64,000 nt of DNA from Tyto alba (GCF_018691265.1 NW_024881322.1:7068001-7132000), one strand, 5' to 3'; positions 12,421-25,540 are shown, counted from the first letter of the stretch. Numbers and translations: made by a program. The notes: generated by a model from the sequence alone, not told the origin.

Positions 12421-12477
12421 GTATTTCGTCCCTGGATAGTCACAGAGGAGTTTCTTTTCAACTATGGGACCTTACTT
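12421..12477 (+). CDS. ULK4: ULK4 internal coding exon (4th of 10, 57 nt)
   Basis: This short 57-nt exon holds exactly 19 codons (phase 0 to 0). It sits between the acceptor ATTCAAATAG and the consensus donor GTGAGT. It reads VFRPWIVTEEFLFNYGTLL, which matches ULK4 at nearly every position I recall; human has Gln-Val where this sequence has Trp-Ile. Because its length is a multiple of three, skipping it would keep the reading frame. It lies only 341 bp after the previous exon. Confidence 0.92.
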
Positions 12478-15400
12478 GTGAGTGTAGCCATCTAAATTAT
12501 ATCTTGTTTACCAAATATACATATGCATAAAATTTGGGGAATTATTTTAGTGTAATAAAATTACATTACATTTATAAATTGGAGAGAGAACTTTATTCTG
12601 AATATAAAATTTAAGCTTTGATTATATTTAAAACTCCTTATATTATCAGAAAATATTATCTGTAGTAATCTGTTGGGTCAAAGGGAAAATATACTGTCCT
12701 GTGTTCAAGTATAGAGAAACTCTGCACATGTCTGATAAACTGAAACTTGCCTGCATGCTATATTTCAAGGTAGAAATATTTAGCTCTCAATTACACAGAA
12801 TACTCTTTCTACAATTATATGCTAGTATTTTATGAGTAGAAAGATAAATTATAATGTAATCTATATTTAAGGTATTATCTTCTTTTACCACCTTTTGCTT
12901 TTTGCCAGTATTTTTGTTCACGAAAAGCTGTGGATTGTAAACTACAGAACTAAGATGTTTGTTTCACGTTAGCATCTGCAACCTACTTATGTCATTAGAA
13001 ATAGAAAACTACCATTTTAGCTGTGCCATGGGATAGTATAGCAAAAGTGAAGTGTTACTGTTGTACTGTAATTTCCTCATATGAAAACAATTGTTTCTGC
13101 TAAATGAGAAAGAAAGTGGTTTTGAAGTCACATTTCAGACTTAAGCAAATACTTTTAAGTACGTGGGTTCATAAATGACAACTAAGTATTTACTTCCATA
13201 ATAACATGAAGAAATGCATCACCAGAGACAGCTAGATTAAAGTTTACTGTTCAGATTCACTTCTCCTTTGGCTCTTGATTGCAAGAAAATGTGGTTTTAA
13301 TTTAGCTCTACTAAAATATTTGTATAAAAATTATCATTAGAATGAAGAAAAAAATGTTAAGTCTGTACATGATGAATTAGAAAGCCTTCTATCTCTTTGG
13401 AGCATTTGTAACTAGGCAGTAGATTTATTAATGGTTTTGGATCAGCCTTCTAGAAGGTGAAATTTTTCTGTCAACAAGATAGGTACAGCAGACCAGGTAC
13501 AAGGTGGGTTTTCTTTTGATGTTACTCCAACTTGCTTGAACTACTGACTGAGGAAGTCAGGCTAGTTATACTAGCACAGCTCTCCTCTCAGATCAAGATG
13601 ATGATTACTTCCCGGAGTATTTCCTGCATCTTGTCCTTCTGTCTCCATTGAACAAGGCATTTCAGGAACTTACACTATTTCAACTTACACATGAGAAAGG
13701 GAGGGGAAGTAGTATATCTGAAAAATTAATATAAAATTTAAATCCATTTTATATAACTGTATTATGATATGACTAATATAATTATTTCTGGAGGAGTAAC
13801 TATACATTCTGCCAGGCAACAGTCTACCCTGGAATTTTTTGTTTAGCAACATTTCCACTGACACCTATAAAAGGACATTTGATTATCAGCTTGTATTTTT
13901 TTGAAGTACTGTGCTATAACTGAGATCTCTAAGACTTTAGCAAGTTAGTCTCAGTTTTTTTTGTTTTTTTACTTTTTTTTTTTCCCCTGATGTATTCAAA
14001 CATCTTACTCTTAACAAAAATAAAGTATTTGGAGTGGAAAGATGTGTGCTTGGTATCTGGGAGGGAGTAGTTATTTTCCTGTAACTGTTGTTCATTGAGA
14101 ATTTTTTTTTCTTGCTGCTTTGAAGTTATTTCCATCATCACTGTAATTTTCAGTAGTGTTGTGCAAAGAAATTGAGAGGGAGACCGGACAGTCCTTTCAT
14201 GTTTTCAGCTGTGAATAGAAATAAATGGAGGACATGCTCTGCCCCAAAGGCACAGCTAATAGTAGGCTCCTAGAGGAGTGCATAGGGCACAGACTCACCT
14301 GTAGCAGAATACACACACCATTCTCTCCATTGCTTAAAAAACCCTAGATAACGGGAGTTTTTCTATAAATACATCATCTTCTTGTGTTTCTAATATAAAA
14401 TTAAGGAAATAATCATTAGTAGCCAGAATGATTTTTTGCACCAACTGTATTGATTTTTCTAAATTGGTCTTGAGACTGTGGTTAAGTATGAAACTATCTT
14501 AAATGAGAAAACAAAATAATTTACTCTCTTGCAAAACAAGTTAATTAGATAATAACTAGTCATTTTTTTTTATTCAAATGATCAGGAAAATAACTGATTT
14601 TTTTATAGAAGCAGTTGCTTTTTATGACTGCCTCTGAGATGCATTTAAATTATGAAATATATAATTAGTTTCTAACTATTTTCAATTAGAGAAGAATCCT
14701 TCAGATGTTTCTTTACATACTGAGAAAAGGATAACCCATGTAGACACTTCTACCAATTTAATATATAATAAAACTTTAACTGATAGTGAAATATAAAACA
14801 AGCATCATTTTCTTAATACTTTTCATCATATAAATAAAAAGATATGTGTGCAAATGGAAAATGAGATGTTTATCCATGGTAAAATCTCTGCGTATTAAAT
14901 AATGCATTAGTAAAAAAAGAGTATACTATAAATTCTGCTGAGAATGTTTCCTTCTTTAGCAAACGTTAGTAACACGTCTTTTTCATCCTCTCTGAAATAA
15001 ATAGCTATGCATAGAAGTGAAAGCAAAAGAGTGAAATCATTAAAAGGGAGAAGAATAATGGGTCTAATTGTACTGTATTTACTTAACCCAGATTGCTAAC
15101 AATTCGTTGTCCTGGTTCTAAAAAAAATGGTGACTAATTTGGGTGATTTTTAATAGAAGATTATGCATTTTTGTATGTTCTCCTGTGTGTAACTGTATCC
15201 ACAGTCTGTGTAGTATGCATGGAGATCAAAAAGATGGTACAAATAAGAGAAAATTGCATTTTCTGGAAGGTTCTTTGTCTTTTTTATGAGTTATTTTAGC
15301 ATAGCCATGACCAAAGTAGTTCAAAGTCTTCTAAGAAATTACAGTTTTCTGTTAGCAATAAAGACATTTCATTACTGTCTCTTTAGCTGGAAATGTTATC

Positions 15401-15675
15401 ATTCCTGATATTAGTCAGAGTAATAGTCCTTACTGTACTCTACGTTTAAGTGTCCAGCAGCATTACAGACTTGCAAAATTGTTGTAACAGCTAGGTCATG
15501 AATGCTTTCAGTCTTTCATTTCTTAATTATTATGACAGTGTTTCCTAATGTAGGTGCATTAACATTTTGTATTTACACAGTCCCTTAAAGAATTTCATGT
15601 TGTCATTATTCAGTGATTACTCTTCTTATTTTTTGTTTCTAAAGTGCATTAACATACATGCTGCTTCCTCTTTAG
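12478..15675 (+). other. ULK4 intron, 3,198 bp
   Basis: AT-rich sequence with T-rich low-complexity stretches near 13957-13985. No recognisable repeat family, RNA gene or further exon was seen. Confidence 0.75.
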
Positions 15676-15727
15676 AATTTTATCAGATCAATAGATTCAG
15701 GAGAAACAAACCTGGATGGAGCAATAG
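15676..15727 (+). CDS. ULK4: ULK4 internal coding exon (5th of 10, 52 nt)
   Basis: This 52-nt exon follows the acceptor GCTTCCTCTTTAG and ends before the consensus donor GTAAGG. It encodes NFIRSIDSGETNLDGAI plus one base of a Gly codon. The SVDSGETN-type segment is recognisable from ULK4. The exon is separated from the next one by only 90 bp of intron, so the two probably behave as a closely coupled pair during splicing. Confidence 0.9.
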
Positions 15728-15817
15728 GTAAGGTAACCTATGATATTGCAGTACTTCTATATGCAAGCATTATAACTGTTGCATTTTATAAAGAAATATT
15801 ATGATTTTTACCTATAG

Positions 15818-15912
15818 GGCAAGCTGCATCAGAAGAATTGATTAAGACTACTTTATCAACCTTTGAAGCAGTAACACAGCATCCTGTCTTGTTGACAATC
15901 CATCGCTTGACT
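15818..15912 (+). CDS. ULK4: ULK4 internal coding exon (6th of 10)
   Basis: This 95-nt exon follows the acceptor TTTTTACCTATAG and precedes the consensus donor GTAAGT. GG completes the Gly codon. The peptide reads QAASEELIKTTLSTFEAVTQ, then HPVLLTIHRLT, and ends in phase 0. It aligns without gaps to my memory of human ULK4, but the C-terminal part (TIHRLT) is the least conserved stretch among these ten exons. Confidence 0.89.
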
Positions 15913-16286
15913 GTAAGTCTGGCAACAAATTAAATAGTTGCCGGCTAATTGGCTTAATTCCATTGATAAATAGAATGTTTTGAAGATTTAGAAACTGCTT
16001 AAAATATGGCTTGAAATGTATTGTGGTTCTGTTTGACAGCAAAAATCCTTATTGTTTATAGAGAGACTTAATTTTCAAAGAAGCAGCAAGGCATTCAGAG
16101 AATGTACTATATTTAGTTGAGAGGTTAAAGAGCTAACAAGAAAGGCTTAAAGTTTAGAAATAGCCATTCTTAAAATAATTTTCATGTAAATATAACTCTT
16201 GAATTCTGTAAGTCTTTCTTCAACCTCAAAGTAAGTTTCTGTATATTAGTGCAAATCACCACTACTTGTCATTTTGCTTTTAACGT

Positions 16287-16350
16287 AGCTTGGAAAGATC
16301 ACCTCTGAGGTCCCATGCCATCAACACTCTTCCTGATGAGATCATCAGTA
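16287..16350 (-). mobile_element. Possible CR1 3' fragment, antisense
   Basis: A phrase near CTTGGAAAGATCACCTCTGA, followed by a CATCAACACTC block, resembles the reverse complement of a CR1 3' end. It is short and degraded. Confidence 0.35.
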
Positions 16351-17640
16351 GCAGTTATGGTGGTTGTGTTTGGTTTTTTTCTTTACTAAAAATTGCATAA
16401 TAATTACCAAACCCACATACTGTAAGCTTCTTACATTACTAAGTTTTGTTTTCTTTAAAGTGTTTGGTTAAATGATTTACTGTGAGCTAAGCTAGCTGAA
16501 GCCAGAACAATTACCTTATGAAGCGGTTGTTTCAAACTGAAATTTATGTGTTTGTATTGGAATTAGGTTAAGGGCAGACTCAATATAGCACTTAAATCAA
16601 AGGCATTAGCAAATTGCAAATTATAGTGCATAAGAATGAGTGATCTTAGGAATAGTGCTAGATAAGAATGGGTGATCTTAGAAATTAAATGATTTTAGAA
16701 GTTGAATCCAATTTGGTGTGTGTGTTAGTTGAGTAAATTATAAAGTCTTAATATGTGGCTATAGTAAAGTTAGTGGAAAATATAAATTGGAATTTAATTA
16801 AGTTTAATGTTTATTTTCATTAATGCTCACAGAAAAGTGGTATTCAAAAAATGATCCCTATGCACAAAAATTTAACTGAATAATAGTCAGAGGGGAAATA
16901 GTACAAAACTGAACAGTTCAACCTACTTTAAAGTAATTTAGCAAACAATGTTTTCGAAAATAAATGTAAATGTAGGTGAAGAATTAATGCCTACTGATAT
17001 CTCCCTACATGCCTGTCAGCCTGCAAGTCACTGTATTATGACTGTATCATTCTAGAATCACCTCAATATTTAAAAACAATAATTTTAGTTCCGCAGCTTG
17101 TCAATGTGTCTTATATTGACAGAAATATATACCATTTTTTTATGGAGGTCCAACATTTTTTGAAATGGCAATACCTTGTGTCAGCACATTAAATAAAATT
17201 CCCCTGGCTGTTTAAACTTTAATGGTCTGGGGGGTTTTCCTCTGAAAAAATAGCACCAAGGAGACAGCTCACCTTTGCAACTCTTCTTCCCCTCCTTCCC
17301 CATCCCCACATTCAGCAGAATGTTATAGTGAAGCGAGGGAATGACTATCCTACTCTCTTTTAAGTAAGCTCTGGCTAGCAGTAGGTTAATTTTATTTAAA
17401 TATCTAAATTTCTGAAGAGCAGTTTACTACTTCACATATATTGACAATTTTAGATGTTTATTTAAAATCCATCTGAGCACATCAGTTAACCTTATGTAGC
17501 TAAAGATAAAACTTCCTGCTTGTCCAGTGCTTGTAAATTTATGCCACATACCACTTTGGTGGAATAGTTTCCCTGATTTAGAATAGGTACATATTGGAAT
17601 TTATTACCTAAAAATATTTATACCCTTGTCAATGAACAGC

Positions 17641-17661
17641 TTTTTTTTTTTTTTTTTTTTT
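17641..17661. repeat. T homopolymer (21 nt)
   Basis: Uninterrupted T run in the 9.3-kb intron. Confidence 0.9.
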
Positions 17662-19912
17662 GAGAAAATAAAATGTAGTACTTCACTCACTCATTTTCAT
17701 AAATAACAGTTCTTCCTAATTTAAAAGAGCCGTCCTGACACTCAGCAAATAGCCATTCAGACACAAAATGAAGTGGATAAATTACCTTGCATTTGGTATG
17801 TTAAATTCAAGAAATTGTCCACTGTAATTAATAATCTCTAACCACATCTGCCACTAGTGGTGCAAACAGTAATTAGTTTAATACTATCTACGAAGTCTAG
17901 TGTGCTAATTATACTTGAATGTACAGCATACATTACTTTAGAGGAAAGTGGTACTTCATCTTCTATGATGCATACAGAATATTTTTAGAATTGCTGTTAC
18001 TCAAGGGATATCTTCTAATTGCTGCTTGCTGAGCATGACTGGAATCTATGAATATAAATGCCAGCACCCAGCAGAACTTGGTGCTTTTTTAAAAAGTTGA
18101 AGCGAGACATGTTTGAGCTTCCAGATCAATATTTATATATAACAGTAGCTAATAGGAAACTCTTCTACTGTAGAGAAATGTGTATCCTGGCCTGATCTCT
18201 GAAGCCTGGATTGCTCATTTAGACAAAGTTGGTTTTATGGAGGGGGTGGGGGAAAAGCCAAAACCTTCTTGACCGGATGCTTTTGTTCCACTACAACTGT
18301 GATATTGCTTTAAAGTCTCTAATCAGATATTAAATTAATTTTTAATCAAGTTTAATGAATATAATAAAAAGTGAAGTTATATTAAGCAAGCAGAACCAGT
18401 AAGTTTTTCAGTTCAGTTCTGGTTTTAGTTTAACTGCAATGGAAATTCTGTAAGTTCATAGGAATTTAAGGGCAACTTTTCTTCTCCACTTTGTGAAGAA
18501 AATAATTGCTTGTTCTGGGTTTTACCTCATGTTTGATTTGCCTTTGCATTTGTACCTTGAGCAAAGATGATTTAACACATTGATTGCTTGGTGATCAAAT
18601 TTCTGCTTACCATCAACCTGAAGTCAGTTATTGAGGAAATTCATTTCTGTGGGGACTGACAGTATTATATATTGCTAAGTGTGATAAAGTCAAGGGAAAT
18701 TAATTGAAAGTGCTCAAATGAAAGCCAGTAGTGAGCAGTAATTTCATTCTGCATGCAGTTGTGTGCATTTTTACAGGATATAAAGACTAACAGTAAGTGT
18801 GACTTGGCAAATTTTGACAAAACTGTAGATTTTCAGGTACATAAATACAATGATGAAGGCCATCAAGAAGAGTCTGTATAGACTAGAATGGAATATAAAC
18901 CCTGGTTTCTTAAACTGACGCAAGTCCAACTGCCTGTTTTCTCCACATAACCAAAATTGAAAAATATGTATTAAACTCAGATAGTAAGTATTATAATAAT
19001 ATTTATTTTCAAATTTTGGTAAAGGTTTAGATATAATTAACTGGAAGAATTCTGTGCTGACTGTATCATCTGCATTTTTCTTTTCTCTGTTAAGTATATT
19101 TATTTGCCTGAAAGAAGGACATATGCTAATTCAGAGCTCTTTGAGAAGTGATGATGTTCATGATGGTAGGCAGTTCCTGTGGGAATCCTTTCTATACTCT
19201 GTGTAGCTCCCACAAATGATCTCTGTACTGTTCAGATGATGTTTTACCCAAAGCATGAAAGTTCTTCTCTGGTTGAGGCAAAAGTTGTCAGCAGTGTTTC
19301 TCTTCCTCAAGGTTTTAAAACTTACATTTAAAAATCAGGCTAAAATAAAAGCACGCCGAACATGATGAGTTGTTTGTTGGGAAGTCAAGGGAAAAGCAGT
19401 ATGACATGGAAATCTACTGGTTGACTGTATAAGAGTTATTATTTTTGCCAAAGATGACAACACAAGGGTTAGAAACTTCTGCAAGTTCTTTTTTCTGCTC
19501 ATCTTAGTCTTTTCTTGATTCAGCATCAGTGGTATTCTTCATCCACAGGCTGTTCTGATCTAACCACTGATACCTTAATTTTGTCAGTGTAGGATATGAC
19601 TCTACGAACATATGTACAGCATTTCTTCAATCACTTTTCCTTTTCAAGTAGATTAAAATTCTACACCACATGTGGCTTTCTGTCCATTAAGCTAATCCAC
19701 ATGACATGAGACTATTTTGTGAAACCAGTTCTGTACTAATTGACATATTGAGTCAGTCAATCAGTTCTGTTTCTTCCCAGAAGTAAGAAAAAAACCCACC
19801 TCAGTGAAGATTCTGAAGTTCTGAAGACTTTTTTTAACAAAATATTGCAATATCATCCTTCTCCCCAATTGATTCTAACATGCATTAGATTATTTTTTCT
19901 ATTACATTCTGA

Positions 19913-20200
19913 GTGATTACTGGCAATATTAAAACACTGAGGAGCATGCTGCGCCTCCAGCAAATGCTTCAAGAAATTCGAAGGCATCGTGATCTTAATT
20001 CCATGGTCACTTTCAGCAGTACCTTTGTATATGGAATTTTCTTGAGAATAAATGTCATGGTGCTGTTGGATGTTGTAGATCTTATATGTGACCAGAGAAA
20101 AGGTGTTTGGGAGCTAATGGTCTTTGCTTTGGTATGTTCTGCTTTGAATTGATGCTCTTAAAGGTCTTTTCCAAGCTAAATGATTTTGTGAATGGTGGAT
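19913..20200 (+). repeat. Unclassified stretch ending in CR1-like tail
   Basis: The end (about 20145-20195) reads GATGCTCTTAAAGGTCTTTT, then CCAAGCTAAATGATTTTGTG, close to a CR1 3' terminus. It is preceded by a 79-codon open frame (19913-20152) with LQQMLQEIRRHRDLNSM and several hydrophobic segments that I do not recognise. It may be a fragment of a CR1 subfamily or another repeat mobilised by CR1 machinery. Only the tail is supported. Confidence 0.45.
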
Positions 20201-21289
20201 AAGCAGAAGATATTTGTTAGTAGTTGTAAATTAAACATACACACACTGAAAAGAACCAGATACCTCTAGAAATATCTCTGGAAGTAAGGTAATGGGCTTA
20301 GTCACTTGAGAATTTGGATACTATTACTGCACGGAATGGATAGTGTAGTTTCTTTATGTAAGTTTAATTCTGCGGCTTGATTTTTCACTTGAGGACAGCA
20401 TGGTTCACAAGTGCTACTGGACCAGGCTGTAAGCCTGCTTACTTTTTCTGTCCAGCCGGTGTAACACCATATGTCAAGACTTTGGCCTTAAGCATGGATT
20501 TGAAGAGCTCTGAAATTCCGTTTTAAACAAGGGAGAGATTTTGTTAGGTTGGTAATATTAACCATATTAAGGTAAGTTCTGTGGCCTTGAGCAGAGGGTT
20601 AAGCTATCCGAATAAACATAGCCTAAGTTGTAGGGGATAATGGATAAGTTTGGTTATATGCTAGTTCATTAATACATGATGGTTGCATATATATGATCAA
20701 TAGTTGAATTAATCCTTGCTGACTAGCACAAGTGAATGGAAGTTTAGATCTCCATCATCATGCTTAGGGGGTACCTCCTGCTAAATAGGGGTTTAGTGTA
20801 TTGGATCCTTCCACTGTGAGCCCTTGCAGTGTTATAACTGCTTTTTAGTGAGTGCTTAATAGAGATTGGACTTTGCTTGGTGATGTTAAGTAAAGCTGAG
20901 GCAATGTTTGTTTGTTTCTAACAAAGCAAGCACATATATTTAGCGAGAAGGCCTTGTGTCTGACATCTCAACAGTGGAGTCAAGCAGAGAAGGACTGAAA
21001 TTGCAGTTTTCTCTTTCAAGACCCTCCTAGTAACTGGTGAATACGTAACTACTCTGAAACTGTGGCTTGTCTTTCTTTCTCATTTGAGGGTTAAAGTAAC
21101 TTACAGACTTTGGAGAAGAATTTCTGTAAAAATTGTGTCTTGTTTTCAAAAGATCTGATTTTTATAAGTAATAAAATGCTGTACAAAAGTGAGTACAGCT
21201 TTTGCTGGGTGCTCATACCTCACTAGTAGAGTTTTCCTTATGGAATTCAGTGACTGTTATGGAGACAGATGGTCTGAGTTTGGATAGTA

Positions 21290-22295
21290 TACTCGAATTT
21301 CCAAAAAATTTTTGACGAAGTCATGCACCAAAGACTCTTGGAATCCATCGGTGGCCCTTCCCTCTTAGCCTCTGACAGATCAACTTCTAACTAGTTAAAA
21401 TTTACTAAGTAGAGAGTAGAGAACAGTTTTTAAAAAATTAAGTATATTAAGAATGGTGCCTTACAAAGATCTGTGTTGCAACATGTGCTATTTATAGCTA
21501 ATCCAGAAAAGGGAATGAATAGGGAGGTGACAGAACTGACTGATGACACTAAATTATTCACAGTAGCAAAAATTAAAACTGACAGAAGAGTTGCAGAAGG
21601 TTTCAAGATATTGAATGAAAGGACAATAAGATGACATGCAATTCAATGCTGATAAATGTCAAGCGATGCACATGGGGAAAATCATTCCAACTATGCATAT
21701 GCAGTGTCAGGCTCTAAACTACTTGTAACTGATTCTAGAGATCTTTTAGCATCGTTGTTCTATGAAAATGATAGCTTTATACTCAACAGTAATCAGAAAA
21801 ACAAATAAATTATTATAAATGACTGGTAAAAAATCAGACAAAAGAGCAAAAAAACATCACTATGCCATGGTAAATCCATGGGGCCCTCAAGCCTTGAATA
21901 CTGAATGCAGTTGTGGTCATTCATTCATTCTCAAAGGGAATGAAGCTTAAGGAAAAAGCACAGCTCGATGATGTGAGGAGGGACTGAGTAGATAAGAACT
22001 TCAGCTTGGAAACAAAGGACTTGAGAGTTCACAATTATGAATGACATGGGAAAGATGCATTTGAAATAATTATTCATGGTTTTCATAAAATAAAAATAAG
22101 TAGATATCAATTTAACTGCTTTAAAATAAGCAAGGAAGTGCCTTTTCATAAGGAATAATTGAAGTGTGGAATTCAGTGTTTTAAGTGTTGCACATGCTAA
22201 AAGTATAAATACATTTAAGACAAGATTGGATGAGTATATGGGAGAAGAGGCTAGTAAGCATTATTAAATGCAAAAGTACAGGTACCGTATCAGCT
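21290..22295 (+). mobile_element. Old divergent CR1 LINE, sense
   Basis: Degraded ORF2 phrases occur in order: a TTTCCAAAAAATTTTTGACG-type segment, a block reading TDDTKLFTVAKIKTDRR-like, a short TMPW-type piece, and near 22155-22250 WNSVL-VAHAKSINTFKTRLD-like text. These correspond to RT and downstream parts of CR1/L3 elements. Many stops and indels mark it as ancient. Its AT content resembles the surrounding intron, unlike the GC-rich copy at 4668-5852. Confidence 0.7.
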
Positions 22296-25244
22296 TAGGG
22301 AGTTTCTTAACTCAAGAGTTACTCTATTAGAAACTGGAGTTGTGCTTTATGCTTAGTCTATTTCTCCTACTCTTTTTCTACTTCTTTCCAGTTATCAGAA
22401 ACAACATTTCCAGGTTAGAGCTACATTTTTATTGGGTCCTGAACATATGTATTATAGATGGGAGATGTGAATGTTTTGTATGGAAGTTTCTAGTACTTCA
22501 TTGCTATTTAGGGTATTGATAACAGCACAGGTGTGGCAGCATAGCCTTTGCATGCCATTGTTACAGAATTATACAATGGTGGCTTTGTGCAGTTAGGGTT
22601 ATAGCATGAACTGGATATCAGGTTATTTAGAAGATGTCAGAAACCCCAGATATAGCTATGATCATATTTGAATTATCTAGTCTGTTCAGGCTTAAAGAAG
22701 AATATTTCCCACTTTTTTTAGTAAGCAATCTTAGTGATAAAGACGGAGACAAGAAAAATATCTGACTACCTTCATGCATATGTGGAGATTGGATTCCACA
22801 TAGATGTCATCAGTCATTTAAAAGAAGAAAAAATTAATCCTTGTTTGAGCATTTCTTGTTCTTTTGTTTCGGTTCTAGAAAATGCCAAAATAATAATACC
22901 ATGCTTCTGGATAGATAACGTACAGAAACTGCAATTCACTGATGAATTTATTAAAAATATTCTCTGTACTATTACATTTCAGTTTTTCACTGCAATAATT
23001 ATTTGCTTAATTCATATCTTGTTTACAAATTTGTGTACACATCAGTTAAAAAACAGTGACCCAAATGGCATGGAGAGAATATGAGGTTTGCCGAGTTAAG
23101 AAGTACCTGATTTAAGGTTCCTGTACAATTTAATACTTGCTTCTCCCTTCAGCAACTGCATTCTGGTATGTTCTTGCATCACAAAGTAATTTTACATAGG
23201 ATTAGTCCTTCATTTAGTTGATCTCCCCACCACACCAAACTGACAAGAGGCAAACACCTGTTATGGAGAATTCTATTCTAAACACTTTGTTTGCCAAAAT
23301 TGAGGTTCATGTTAGAAAAAGATTAGGAAAAGATACTACAATTACATAAGGCCTAGAGAATCTTCTTGACAATGACAGTTTAAATTATATTTATCTTAGA
23401 AAATACTTATTACAGTCCTAACTATCTTTGCTAAAGTGAAGAAACTACTGTTAATACTAGATGAAAGCAAAAGGAGGTTTGAAGTTTTAGAAATTGAAAT
23501 TGCATCATAATGCTGTATACTACCATCTTAATCGGTATCAGTCTGAGTCAATGCTGCTGCTACTGCGTGATAATATTCTGAGTCCTTACATTGCTTCAAA
23601 CAGTTGAGAGCTGCTTTTTTTCCCTTTATCTGTTGCATGCCTTTAATTTACCACTTAAATGTGAGTCTTCATTTGAGAAGCATTGCAATAGGTTGAACTC
23701 GTTTTTTGGACTGAAAGACCTTAAGTAATACATTTTTTTAATTCTACCTTACAGGTGTGTTATAACTGATAAATTATCAGTTGTAGAACAGTTTAGAAAC
23801 CTGCATTAATGAAGTTGTTGGAATCCAGTGTAGTTTTATTTATCTTATTGCATATTAACTGAAAAGACCATGAAATATTTCAAAATTATAAAGTGTTACA
23901 AAAGTTATTAAATCTGATATACAGCATTATCTATATAGGCATAAAGGCTATATATGTACTTGTTAAAGTAGTTTGGCTTTCATACCTTGAGCAGATTACC
24001 TGTTTTGTTGAAAGTATGTAACAAAGGCATCTTTCGGTACTTTTTTTCAGAAGTGAAAAAAAAAAAAGCTAGACTGATTGAATCCTTTAATCTCAGAGAT
24101 TCATTTAAGAGAAACCACCAACTAGCAATGAAATAATTGCTAATTGTAGTTATTGCTGACTAGAGGCTAACTTCATTTAGTGACCCCTTTTCATATATAC
24201 TTTCAGCTTCTATAGACGTTTCTTCATAGTTGCTGCATAAGTCTAGATAAATTCTATCTTCTAGTATTAATCACTAAAAGAAAACACGAGGCATTATAAT
24301 GCAGTCTTGTTACACCAAATCCTGTCCACATTGTAGTGAGAACCTACACAGTAATTTATTTGTATAAATAAATCCAAGGGCAAGCTGTGTATCCTTGATT
24401 TGCACTTAAAAATTGCAATACTGTCCATCCATCCTCTCCCCCAAAGCACAAAGCATGTCCTGTCTAAATAAATTATATTTTACCAGTGATTTAAGACTTA
24501 GCAATTAATTCTGTTATAGAGAATACTAATAATACATTATTTTTGTACTGGTGTATAAAACTGAGTTATAGCCTAGTTGACCATAAGTGGATTTTAGATG
24601 GAACTAAGCTGACTAGTCCTGTGACAGATGATTAATCTATAACCATATACTCATGAACAATAAAGAGCTGACTGGATTTTTTTTTTTTCATATTTCCAAT
24701 CTTAAGTCTGTAAATTTAAATTTTAATGGAAGACTGTGTATTTCCAGAATGGAAGAAGTTAAAATTCTATCAAGACATTCTGCTAAGCTTAAGGATATTT
24801 CATTAGAGGTAGTACATCTTTCCTGATGTATTTTAGTTCTATGCAGGTTTGTTTTAGAAGGACGTTTCTTCTGAACTCTATTTGCTGATTACCTTATGGA
24901 TTAAAGCATCAGGATTAATAGATATTTTAGTACTCTTTTTTTCTTAATATCTTACATCTGCACTGAAGTCTGTATTTAAAATTAAAATTAATTCTTAATA
25001 AATGATACCAAAGTTACTGTTGCTTTCTGTATAAAAGTACATTATTGTCTGTAACTTTATGACAGCTTACCAGAAAAGTGAATTTGGTGTCTTTATAAGA
25101 GTGATTATGGATGAATTTCCATGATGATTCATCTCTTTGATTAAGGGCTCTAGCAGTAGAATAAACATAGAAGATAGTGTATCTCTGTTCTATTTTTGAC
25201 CCTGTGAGTAATCTAAGGCAGATCTTTCTAATTCTCTGTTTTAG

Positions 25245-25296
25245 GTTGAAGACTGCATCCTCCCACCACTAGTTTCTTTGGTCCACAGTCAGAATG
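25245..25296 (+). CDS. ULK4: ULK4 internal coding exon (7th of 10, 52 nt)
   Basis: This 52-nt exon follows the acceptor ATTCTCTGTTTTAG and precedes the donor GTAAGT. It encodes VEDCILPPLVSLVHSQN plus one base of the next Val codon. The ILPPLVSLV core is a conserved ULK4 helix by recollection. It lies 9.3 kb after the previous exon but only 99 bp before the next, the second tight exon pair in the window. Confidence 0.91.
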
Positions 25297-25395
25297 GTAA
25301 GTATATGGCCACATCAACTACAGTTTCCATGAATTCCACATTTTGTTTTAATTAGACTTCAGTGTGGTCACATTCTTGGCACCTTTATTTTCAAG

Positions 25396-25540
25396 TGGAA
25401 TGGAGACTCTTCAGCTTGCGGTTGCTCTCAGAAACCACATCAGTGCTTTTAAGCCACGAGGTCATGGCTGGGGAGAAAGGGGAGAGCCTCAACTCAAACA
25501 GCAAGCTTCTGTCTCTCATTAGAGATTCATTGCTGCCTCA
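25396..25540 (+). CDS. ULK4: ULK4 internal coding exon (8th of 10, 145 nt)
   Basis: This is the largest exon in the window. It follows the acceptor CTTTATTTTCAAG and precedes the consensus donor GTAAGT. It opens VEWRLFSLRLLSETTSVLL, a classic HEAT-repeat helix. A variable Gly/Glu/Ser/Asn-rich loop (around EVMAGEKGESLNSNSK) follows, then a second helix, LLSLIRDSLLP. CA at the end joins G of the next exon to give Gln. The first and last helices match ULK4. The middle loop diverges from the human protein I remember, as expected for a surface loop. Confidence 0.92.

Larger units (their letters stand above)
15913..25244 (+). other. ULK4 intron, 9,332 bp
   Basis: This intron holds a weak antisense CR1-like fragment near 16287-16350, a 21-nt T run, an unclassified stretch with a CR1-like tail (19913-20200) and an old divergent sense CR1 at 21290-22295. 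The long spans 16400-19900, 20200-21290 and 22300-25240 show no recognisable element. The 116-codon open frame at 22734-23084 looks fortuitous. Confidence 0.7.
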
